Shown piece after piece: positions 1-6,193 of a stretch of DNA of 8,580 nt. Position 1 is the first letter of the stretch, and each line of letters opens with the position of its first letter. Below the pieces are notes generated by a model. The model had not been told where the DNA came from. It searched no databases and saw only the letters and a program-made list of their open reading frames with translations. A program made the position numbers and the translations under genes. Origin of the DNA: JAJYZP01 sp049964535. Its GTDB lineage: Bacteria; Actinomycetota; Acidimicrobiia; Acidimicrobiales; Acidimicrobiaceae. The DNA is taken from the NCBI GenBank assembly GCA_049964535.1, contig JBMFXG010000117.1, forward strand, positions 1-8,580, written 5' to 3'.

Positions 1-583
1 GGGACTGGGCATTGATGGCGGTGGCGGCATCTGTCAGCCACGTTGCATCCTGAGATGCCACGCTGTACCCGTGCTGCCATGCGCAAGCATCGGAGTTGGC
101 GCCGACGACTACCGTTCCACTCGCAAGCGTGACGGTAGTCGTGGCACAGACACCATACGGTGTGGTTCCCGACGTCGGCCAATCTGAAATCGCACTACCG
201 TTATAGACATTTCCCGGATCGCCAGTATTGACATAGAGCGAGGCTTTGGGTTGGCTGGTTCCTCCGAGGGAAGATGCAACTGCCCAGTAGAGTTCGCTCT
301 CGGTGTACTTGGAGTAAGACGATGATGGCCCAAGGCACGGATTGAGTTTGTTTGCGAGTCCGCCTGTAACACCGACTATGCCAAATGCTTGGGTGGTGGG
401 GAAAGTGCTTCCACACTGTGGATAGGAGATATCGATGCCGGTCGGTGTTGACGTCCCGCCACGGCTATGACCGCTCGGACTAGAAGCAAACGCCGGGGAG
501 GCGTATCCTGCTAGGAGTGCCGAGACGATACCTACTTGGAGTACAAGAAGAGCACCTTGACGCTCGATCTTTCTTCTGCCCAC
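1..583 (-). CDS. Secreted protein with GIDISYPQCG motif, GH25-like fold suspected (partial, C-terminus off left edge)
   Basis: An open frame starts at GTG (581-583) and runs off the window's left edge without a stop, giving 194 codons. An AAGGAGG Shine-Dalgarno (592-598) sits 8 nt before the GTG, and a promoter lies just upstream. The N-terminus is a classic Sec signal peptide: basic VGRRKIER, a hydrophobic core at residues 10-28, and a likely cleavage site after AFA (33). The mature part begins with a Ser/Gly/Thr-rich stretch, then GIDISYPQCG (49-58), FGIVGVTGG (67-75), LYVNTGDPGN (116-125) and CAWQHGY (167-173). Four cysteines (57, 83, 146, 167) could form two disulfides outside the cell. 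From memory, this layout matches actinobacterial secreted 'hypothetical' proteins with a GH25-lysozyme-like barrel, where the Asp of GIDIS (D51) corresponds to the first acidic residue. The second acidic motif would lie beyond the edge. Substrate and enzymatic activity are unproven. Confidence 0.85.
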   Translation of the reverse strand, partial: MGRRKIERQGALLVLQVGIVSALLAGYASPAFASSPSGHSRGGTSTPTGIDISYPQCGSTFPTTQAFGIVGVTGGLANKLNPCLGPSSSYSKYTESELYWAVASSLGGTSQPKASLYVNTGDPGNVYNGSAISDWPTSGTTPYGVCATTTVTLASGTVVVGANSDACAWQHGYSVASQDATWLTDAATAINAQS

Positions 584-614
584 GCCGGGTGCCTCCTTGG
601 TTCGTGCTGGCCCT

Positions 615-643
615 ATCATATCGCTTTCTAACGCTGGTCGCAG
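615..643 (-). promoter_or_regulatory. Promoter of the secreted-protein gene
   Basis: On the minus strand a TATGAT -10 box (615-620; five of six matches to TATAAT) follows a CTGCGA -35-like box (638-643; three of six) with a 17-nt spacer. Transcription would begin near 608, leaving a leader of about 25 nt that carries the AAGGAGG ribosome site at 592-598. Position and spacing suit the gene starting at 583, so this gene probably does not depend on read-through from the helicase. This is read by eye only. Confidence 0.55.
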
Positions 644-714
644 TTGGCCTCTTTGTGGGTTCTACTCGAACGGTGAGTCCACTTGGATGAGGCGTCAGAA
701 AGGGTCGGCACGTG

Positions 715-738
715 GTGGCCCAAGGATGCATGGGTCAC
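715..738 (-). terminator. Weak hairpin after the helicase stop, possible terminator
   Basis: GTGGCCCA (715-722) and TGGGTCAC (731-738) form an 8-bp stem around an 8-nt loop. The one imperfect pair is G-U in plus-strand RNA and A-C in minus-strand RNA. It begins 27 nt past the helicase stop (TAA, 765-767) and lies before the next promoter, where a terminator would be expected. No proper T-run follows, only CCCTTTCT some distance on, so it may act weakly or not at all. Confidence 0.25.
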
Positions 739-764
739 GCGACGTGCTCTCATTTGGATAATAG

Positions 765-3545
765 TTACCGGGCATACTCGCACTCGGTGTCCAGACCAGC
801 AGGAAGTCTCAATCGCACCACTCTCACGCAAGCGTTCGAACGTTGAATTTTGCAACGCCACGAGTACCTTTGACCGGTCGTAAGCTGCTCGCAATCTACG
901 AAAGCGAAGGACCGAGCCTGACACGAGTCGTGTGCAACAGGTACCGGTGCGCCCGAAACAGGTTGCACTGGGGGAGAGCGCTTCGAAAGGAGAGTCTCCT
1001 TCACCACTAGTCGTCGTGTACTTGGGTAGTCGTTACAAGGAGTTCTCTGATAGCGTCTCACACTTCTCGCTACCACTGAGCGGGAGGCGTTTGCCCCATT
1101 GGTGCTCAGTGAAGACGCCGCAAGTACTGCACCCGGTTTTGAGAGCTCCTCATCTCGACACGATGGATCCAATATGCAAAGCGGACACCCATCAAGACAG
1201 CGACAAGAGGTGATGAGGTCTCTCGTCAAGTTCAAGAGGTCGTCGAATCGGCCATAGAGCAGTCGAGTCAGGCCCGAGCCACCGTGCGCTCGTTCATAGA
1301 GCAGCAGTGTGGGCGACCCTTCTCCCTTGATCGTCAAACCAGAGAAGTCGCGAGGTGTTGCGAGAGCTAGGAGTGGAAGACTCTTCAGCATGGCGTGTTC
1401 GAGAGCGTGGAGAGCCTCGTACGCGCTGTCGGAAGTGAGATCGACCCCGACGGAGAGGTCGCTGTCGAAGGAGAGCGCAAGGCCAGCGCTCTGGTACGAC
1501 GACGCGGGAGACGATACTTTGTGCACCGTCTGACCTCGCTCCGTCGGACTGAACTCTCGATAGCCTACAATCTGCTCCACAATGCGATACGAAGCGGCCG
1601 AGAGCTCTACGCCCTCTCGAATGATCCGCCTTTGGTAGTACTCGCCCTTCGAAACACTCCGAAAGAGCTGAGCGACCGTGAACGATCGCTCAGGCTCAGG
1701 CTTCGTTTGGATCTCTCGGCGCTCGTGATCGATCGAGGTGACCCGATACGGCGTTCCTTGATGGGTAAAGACGGCCTTTACGTGCGCCTCACGGAGCGCT
1801 TGATCGGCGGAGAGGGTCTCTGAGTGACCGTGATGTCCCCGAGCGCCAGGAAACTTTACAACGTATCCCCGGGACGCTTGGGCAATGAACTGAATAGAGC
1901 GGTGGGGTACCTTCGTGGAGGAACGGTACTCTCCGTTCTCGTCCACGAAGAGCTGCCCGCTTTCAAGGAGACGAAGAGCCACCGTGCGTGCCGCAGATCC
2001 GAAGATAGTAGCGAGTTCGTCCTCTCGTATCGGCAGTTCTGCACTTGCGCAACGAAGGTGGGCGAGAAGGATCTCCTCGTTATCAACGTTGACGATGGCG
2101 GACTCCGGTGCTCGGGTAAAGAACTCTTCCGAGTGCTGCGCTAGGTACCGCGACACGGGATCATCTCCGAGCATGAGGACCGTGACCGCGACGCCACCGC
2201 TGCGTCCCGCTCTCCCGGCTCGCTGGAGCGTAGCAGAGAGCGATCCCGGGTAGCCAGAGAGAATGACGGTGTCGAGAGAACCGATGTCGATTCCGATCTC
2301 GAGCGCCGAGGTCGAAGAGATACCTCGAACCCGACCTTCGCGCAGGTCGGTCTCGATCTGACGGCGAGTTGCGCTGGGATATCCAGCACGGTAGGAGAGT
2401 ACTCGATTGGATCGGTCAGAGGCCTGACGCGCGATCGCTTCAGCCTTAGCTCGTGAGTCAGAGAAGACGATAACGTTTCGCCGACACCTCAAGAGGTGAC
2501 GAGTCAAGAGAGCCGATTGTGTCTGCAAGGAGTTCGAAGCGTCCTTGGTCGCATCCCAAGTCACGGTCCACTTTGGACTTCGTCTCGAGCCGTCGCGATC
2601 GATGAGGCGAAATGGTAGTCCAACGAGATCCTGTGCGTGCGTCGCCGGATTTGCAATCGTGCCAGATGCGGCTAAAAACAGAGGTTGTGCGCCAAGACTC
2701 GAACAGAGTCGTCGAAGACGCCGTAGTAGGAGCGCGACGTGCCCACCAAGCGTTCCAGAGTAGTAGTGAGACTCATCGATGACCACGAAAGCGAGTCGTG
2801 AGAGGAACTGCTTCCAACCCTCCGGCCATCCAAGATAGAGATGTAAGGCGTGGGGGTTTGAGATGATCAGACGACTTCGTTGACGGATCTCCTGCCTCTG
2901 AGCGGTTGGGGTATCACCGTCGTAAGTGGCTGGGTGAACCGTGCCGCTAAGAGCTTGATCAAACTCTATCAACCCATCGAGTTGGTCGTTGGCTAACGCC
3001 TTCGTCGGATAGAGAAAAAGGGCAGTCGCGTCAGGGTCGACAAGGAGACGTTCGAACGTAGGAAGGTTAAAGGCGAGCGACTTACCTGATGCGGTCTGCG
3101 TCGACAAGACGACGTTGGTCTCGCTTCGAAGGGCGTTCAGTACCTCGACCTGATGGGAGTAGAGCGAGAGATCTCTCTCGCTGAGGTACCGCTCTAGTAC
3201 TTGAGGAAGCCCGTAAGGTCCGTGGATTACCGTCGGATCTTGTCCTTGAGTAAAGGTCTCACTGGTGATCTGACCGACGTAGAACGGAGCGCTATCGAGT
3301 TCGGGTAGCGCCTGGGAACGAGCGCTAGCGTGAGCGCGCGTCGTTCCAGATAGATGCTTGTGACCGTCCTCTTGCGAGTCCGTCGTATTTGCGGAGCCGT
3401 GACCCATGCGGTCGCGATCGGCTATTTTTCGACCTAAGCGCTCAAAGGCGGTTCGAAACGGGTCCACAACGCCTCGTTCGGTAGGTTCGGAGTTTGAAAC
3501 TTCACCGAGACCGCCGTCGGAGTTCGCAGACTCAACAGATCTCAC
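765..3545 (-). CDS. DExH-box DNA helicase, MrfA/YprA type with C-terminal zinc-cysteine (DUF1998/MZB) domain
   Basis: Superfamily 2 helicase of 926 residues, probably a cytoplasmic 3'-5' DNA translocase. Visible motifs: LYSHQ (128-132); Walker A STQTASGKS (148-156, Lys155); PTKALANDQ (180-188); ISNPHALH (228-235); Walker B VVIDESH (254-260); motif III as SGT (294-296) instead of the usual SAT; ALEIGIDIGSLD (414-425); and QRAGRAGRSG (441-450). The C-terminal domain holds C781-x-C783-x3-C787-x2-C790 plus C796, the cysteine cluster of the MrfA/YprA family. B. subtilis MrfA takes part in repair of mitomycin C damage; the same role here is inferred. Family members normally end soon after 'KPGAVLAA' (804-810), but this frame runs about 115 residues further. 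The GTG at 3545 overlaps the previous ORF's stop as GTGA. It has no clear SD, and GTG at 3467 or 3470, just before DPFRTAFERL, is an alternative start. It is the last gene of the amidase cluster. Confidence 0.93.
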   Translation of the reverse strand: MRSVESANSDGGLGEVSNSEPTERGVVDPFRTAFERLGRKIADRDRMGHGSANTTDSQEDGHKHLSGTTRAHASARSQALPELDSAPFYVGQITSETFTQGQDPTVIHGPYGLPQVLERYLSERDLSLYSHQVEVLNALRSETNVVLSTQTASGKSLAFNLPTFERLLVDPDATALFLYPTKALANDQLDGLIEFDQALSGTVHPATYDGDTPTAQRQEIRQRSRLIISNPHALHLYLGWPEGWKQFLSRLAFVVIDESHYYSGTLGGHVALLLRRLRRLCSSLGAQPLFLAASGTIANPATHAQDLVGLPFRLIDRDGSRRSPKWTVTWDATKDASNSLQTQSALLTRHLLRCRRNVIVFSDSRAKAEAIARQASDRSNRVLSYRAGYPSATRRQIETDLREGRVRGISSTSALEIGIDIGSLDTVILSGYPGSLSATLQRAGRAGRSGGVAVTVLMLGDDPVSRYLAQHSEEFFTRAPESAIVNVDNEEILLAHLRCASAELPIREDELATIFGSAARTVALRLLESGQLFVDENGEYRSSTKVPHRSIQFIAQASRGYVVKFPGARGHHGHSETLSADQALREAHVKAVFTHQGTPYRVTSIDHERREIQTKPEPERSFTVAQLFRSVSKGEYYQRRIIREGVELSAASYRIVEQIVGYREFSPTERGQTVHKVSSPASSYQSAGLALSFDSDLSVGVDLTSDSAYEALHALEHAMLKSLPLLALATPRDFSGLTIKGEGSPTLLLYERAHGGSGLTRLLYGRFDDLLNLTRDLITSCRCLDGCPLCILDPSCRDEELSKPGAVLAASSLSTNGANASRSVVARSVRRYQRTPCNDYPSTRRLVVKETLLSKRSPPVQPVSGAPVPVAHDSCQARSFAFVDCEQLTTGQRYSWRCKIQRSNACVRVVRLRLPAGLDTECEYAR

Positions 3546-3787
3546 AGAGAGGCTCGTCGAAGAGTGATTGACAGAGAGCTACCGCACCCTGAGATCCACC
3601 CGACTACTCCTGCGAGCATCTCCGGGCCCCTCAAAGCTCTATTCAGCAGGGTGCTCACAACTCGAGGGAGGTTCCATCTCAAGTACGAGCGAGCGCAGAG
3701 CGCGTCACTCATACGTGATCGCAACTCGAGAGCGCGCACAGCCGGCCACTCGGCGTCTTCGAAGCGGTTCTTCGACAGTTCGATCAT
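3542..3787 (-). CDS. Small unrecognised protein (81 aa) between amidase and helicase
   Basis: I do not recognise this protein. Its ATG overlaps the amidase stop as ATGA (3784-3787), and its TGA overlaps the helicase's GTG as GTGA (3542-3545). It therefore fills the space between the two large genes exactly. The sequence is basic, begins MIELSKNRFEDAEWP, and has a mildly hydrophobic stretch around LAGVVGWISGCGSSLSI (58-74), too weak for a confident membrane call. It has no own ribosome site, so translation would depend on coupling to the amidase. The double overlap is the main argument that it is real. Against it are the lack of any recognisable motif and two longer plus-strand frames over the same DNA. 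It could instead be an untranslated spacer, with the helicase starting further in. Confidence 0.5.
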   Translation of the reverse strand: MIELSKNRFEDAEWPAVRALELRSRMSDALCARSYLRWNLPRVVSTLLNRALRGPEMLAGVVGWISGCGSSLSITLRRASL

Positions 3788-5313
3788 TGCGCGTTGCGGT
3801 ACGCGGGGGTCATATCGAGACCGAGCGCGGTCTCCAAGATCTCACCAAGTGCGCAGAGTGTCCCCTCAGAGTAGGCCGACGCAAAAAAGAGACCGCCGAT
3901 CGGCAGGCCGTCGGCAAAGCCCACGGGAACGGTGATGACCGGATATCCCGCAACCGCTGAGAGTGAGTAGCCTGAGCCGGTGACCTTGTCCCCACCGACC
4001 GGATCGATCTGCCACGCTGCACCCATCGTAGGGACGAAGATTGCATCGAGGGAGCCTCGCTGGAGGGTCTCGTCTATTGCTCGTTGAGCCTTCGTCTTGA
4101 GCGAGGTACTGATCTCGAGGTATCGTGGAGAGTCGAGAGTTCCGATCGCAGCGGCACGCTCGAAGAGATCTTGATCGAAGTGGGAGAGCTCTCGTTCAGC
4201 CGACTCTCTGTTCCCTTCAATCAGATCAGCGAGACTCTGAAAAGGCGTGCCATCTCGTGCCGAGAGGTAGGCCGAGAGGGTTGCATTCAGCTCAAAGAGC
4301 AGGAGATCCAGCTCGGCCTCGCGATCGTAGCGAAGTAGATCTGGTGTCTCTTCGTCACAGTGATCGACGATGACGACGCCGCTCTCTGCAAGAGCGAGAA
4401 TCGCCGCCTCTACGCTGGGCACCGCCTCGGGTGCATAGTCGAAGAAGCCGTGACGTGCGATTCCAACCCGGTACGATCCTATCTCACGAGTTGGGTGCTC
4501 TAAGAAGGTGCCAAAGTGGTCGGCACAGGCTACCGACGCAGGGTCACTGAGGTCGAGACCTGCAGCTGCGCTGAGCAGGGTGCGCGCGTCTCGAACGGAT
4601 CGGCCGAAGACTCCGACGGAATCCTGTGAAGACGAGATTGGAATGACGCCTCGCCGAGAGGTGATGCCCACCGTTGGCTTGATACCTACGACCCCATTCA
4701 CTGCGGCAGGACACATTACAGAACCATTGGTCTCGGTGCCAAGCGCCATAGGGACCAGTCCACAAGCTACGGCTGCCGCCGATCCCCCCGAAGATCCCCC
4801 GGGACTTCGCGTGAGATCGTGAGGGTTTCTCGTCTGTCCACCGACACCGCTCCACCCACTAATGGATCGACTCGACCGCATGTTCGACCACTCCGAGAGG
4901 TTGGCTTTTCCAACGATGACCGCACCGGAAGCTCGTAGCCGCTCCACAACGAATGCATCTGAACTCGGAGCGGGCGCCCGTGCAAGCAGTAGTGAGCCTC
5001 CGGTAGTTGGTTGGTCAGCAGTATCAGTGTTATCTTTCACCAGAACTGGCACGCCGTACAGAGGACCAGCACCGGTCTTGCTCGCCGTTTGATCTCGATC
5101 TCCGAGCCGTTCGGCGTACTGCTCGCTTGCGCCGTTGATGGCTAAGACACTGTGAACCCCGCCGATACGGTGATCGAAGTGGACGATGTCTTGGATCGTT
5201 GCCGCAACGACCTCGGCAGCCGTGGCATCTCCTGAGCGATAGAGATCGGTGAGTTCGCTGTGGGAGAGACCGGTGAAGCGAGAACGTGCAACGCGAGAGA
5301 GTTCTTCAGGCAT
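3784..5313 (-). CDS. Amidase-signature family hydrolase
   Basis: A 509-residue enzyme that hydrolyses a carboxamide bond through the Ser-cisSer-Lys triad of the amidase-signature family. Visible elements are GVPVLVKDN (catalytic Lys93), the glycine/serine-rich SPGGSSGGSAAAVA (170-183, cis-Ser174) and GTETNGSVMCPAA (192-204, nucleophile Ser198). The 24-residue spacing between the two serines equals that in FAAH. The length is normal for a stand-alone amidase. There is no signal peptide, so it is cytoplasmic. The ETNGS..CPA form recalls peptide-amidase-like members rather than GatA, and no gatB or gatC lies nearby, so a role in Gln-tRNA synthesis is unlikely. Substrate unknown. In-frame TGA and TAA lie immediately upstream, which fixes the start at the ATG at 5313. 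That ATG lacks a usable SD (GAGG only 1 nt away). It is the first gene of the coupled minus-strand cluster. Confidence 0.93.
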   Translation of the reverse strand: MPEELSRVARSRFTGLSHSELTDLYRSGDATAAEVVAATIQDIVHFDHRIGGVHSVLAINGASEQYAERLGDRDQTASKTGAGPLYGVPVLVKDNTDTADQPTTGGSLLLARAPAPSSDAFVVERLRASGAVIVGKANLSEWSNMRSSRSISGWSGVGGQTRNPHDLTRSPGGSSGGSAAAVACGLVPMALGTETNGSVMCPAAVNGVVGIKPTVGITSRRGVIPISSSQDSVGVFGRSVRDARTLLSAAAGLDLSDPASVACADHFGTFLEHPTREIGSYRVGIARHGFFDYAPEAVPSVEAAILALAESGVVIVDHCDEETPDLLRYDREAELDLLLFELNATLSAYLSARDGTPFQSLADLIEGNRESAERELSHFDQDLFERAAAIGTLDSPRYLEISTSLKTKAQRAIDETLQRGSLDAIFVPTMGAAWQIDPVGGDKVTGSGYSLSAVAGYPVITVPVGFADGLPIGGLFFASAYSEGTLCALGEILETALGLDMTPAYRNAQ

Positions 5314-5445
5314 GCCTCAACGTTACCGTAGCGTTGCCACTTTCGACGCCAGATCGTTCACCCGAGGCGCCTCCATAGGGCGCACCTGTGACATTAGCTG
5401 GACCGGGAAAGAAAAAGATAGTCCTCAGACGGTAGGATCGAGTTT
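5314..5445. promoter_or_regulatory. Divergent intergenic region between amidase and membrane-protein genes
   Basis: These 132 nt must drive both directions. For the plus-strand gene at 5446 the only -10-like boxes are TAGGAT (5433-5438), which would give a nearly leaderless transcript, and GATAGT (5417-5422) with TTAGCT (5394-5399) 17 nt upstream, which would give a short leader. AGGA (5434-5437), 8 nt before the ATG, is at best a weak ribosome site. For the amidase side I find the leader ORF described separately but no convincing -35/-10 pair. Individual boxes are low confidence. Confidence 0.35.
5323..5361 (-). promoter_or_regulatory. Possible 12-codon leader ORF upstream of the amidase
   Basis: On the minus strand GGAGG (5370-5374) lies 8 nt before GTG (5359-5361), which opens a frame reading VNDLASKVATLR and then TAA (5323-5325). 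The stop is 9 nt before the amidase ATG. The leader is in the same frame as the amidase, separated by TAA and TGA. Because the amidase ATG has no good ribosome site of its own, termination and re-initiation from this leader is plausible. Alternatively it is the remnant of an older, longer amidase N-terminus, or chance. Its expression is not shown by sequence. Confidence 0.35.
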
Positions 5446-6138
5446 ATGAGCGTATCTGATGATGACCAATCTCGCAAAATCCAGGAGTCGCTTGGAGAAC
5501 GTAACAAGGCAGATCGCCCGTCAGAATCTCGGCTCAGCGATTCCGCTGAGGTGGGGACGCCTGCCCCTTTAGACGAGGACAACGATTTCATTGGTATTCG
5601 AAGCGTCGGCGCCTCACCGATTGACGATAGCGACGAGCCTGGAGAGGTCGCCCCAGGAGAAGAAGACGGTTCTCCGGGTCTCCGTAGCATCGATGCAAGC
5701 GCACTCCGTAAAGACTCAGAGCGAGACCCACTATCTCCGATCATGACGCGGACGGTCCTCCAGAGTGACAAGCCACTGCGCAATCGACTCTTTGGACGTG
5801 ACTTCTCAGTAGCCGACAGTATGTTTCCTGATGAACTCGAACCTAAGGTTCGCAATCAGGTCTATCCAGTGACCGAAGGTGACTTGTGGCATCTCCGTCG
5901 TCTCGAGCAGAAGACTCGGTACTATCGTCGCTCCCTTCCAGTCGGTATCGGTGTTCTCGCCGCAATAGCGCTGCTCGGGGTTATCTTCTTCAACTTCGGT
6001 CCGATTCAACTACTCGCTTTCTTTGCCGGTATCTACTGGATGCTCGGTCTCTACCTCAAGTCCGGGGTTGTACGCACCCTGCTAAGGATCTACATGGACG
6101 ATATTGAGAGGGAACCAACGAACGATCCTGAACGCTAA
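5446..6138 (+). CDS. Acidic, disordered-looking protein with two C-terminal membrane segments, function unknown
   Basis: I do not recognise a family for this 230-residue protein. Residues 1-105 are rich in Asp, Glu, Ser, Pro and Gly and look intrinsically disordered. They contain two similar 16-residue blocks: IGIRSVGASPIDDSDE (49-64) and PGLRSIDASALRKDSE (77-92). A basic stretch, WHLRRLEQKTRYYRRS (148-163), precedes two hydrophobic segments, about 164-184 and 186-206, joined by a tight turn (NFGP). A short charged tail ends in NDPER. It is probably an inner-membrane protein with both termini in the cytoplasm, the basic residues marking the inside. It starts at ATG 5446 with only a weak AGGA upstream. 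The MATE gene follows 51 nt after the stop on the same strand, so co-transcription is likely but not proven. Confidence 0.85.
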   Translation: MSVSDDDQSRKIQESLGERNKADRPSESRLSDSAEVGTPAPLDEDNDFIGIRSVGASPIDDSDEPGEVAPGEEDGSPGLRSIDASALRKDSERDPLSPIMTRTVLQSDKPLRNRLFGRDFSVADSMFPDELEPKVRNQVYPVTEGDLWHLRRLEQKTRYYRRSLPVGIGVLAAIALLGVIFFNFGPIQLLAFFAGIYWMLGLYLKSGVVRTLLRIYMDDIEREPTNDPER

Positions 6139-6175
6139 GGATCACAGACTTCAGAGAACAGTCAGACCCATAGCG

Positions 6176-6193
6176 ATGAGCTCCGAGCTATGA
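6176..6193 (+). promoter_or_regulatory. Possible 5-codon minigene overlapping the MATE start
   Basis: ATG at 6176 opens a five-codon frame (MSSEL) whose TGA (6191-6193) overlaps the MATE ATG as ATGA. The same stretch holds a perfect 5-bp inverted repeat, ATAGC (6170-6174) and GCTAT (6187-6191), with AGCTC-C-GAGCT nested between the arms, so the MATE start could be folded away. There is no SD before either ATG. This could be a start-site control element or coincidence. Confidence 0.2.

Noticed and set aside
628..924. Minus-strand 98-codon frame between helicase and secreted gene
   Set aside because: It overlaps the helicase tail in another frame and runs into the secreted gene's promoter; no SD and no recognisable protein features. 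It would deserve another look if the helicase tail proves not to be coding.
987..1001. Dyad AAGGAG-AGT-CTCCTT as a helicase terminator
   Set aside because: It lies inside the long helicase frame, has a short A/T-ended stem and only three T's after it on the minus strand; probably chance, though it would gain weight if the helicase really ends near 1090-1110.
1395..1823. Plus-strand open frame of 142 codons
   Set aside because: It is antisense to the helicase C-terminal half, whose frame has clear family motifs; the translation is Arg/Leu-rich with no motif and there is no matching ribosome site.
3564..3960. Two plus-strand frames (123 and 130 codons) opposite the small ORF and the amidase end
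   Set aside because: Both are Arg/Ser-rich and extend antisense into the conserved amidase, so they look like shadows.
5394..5855. Minus-strand open frame of 153 codons
   Set aside because: It is a Ser/Arg-rich mirror of the acidic disordered region on the plus strand; low complexity, no recognisable domain.
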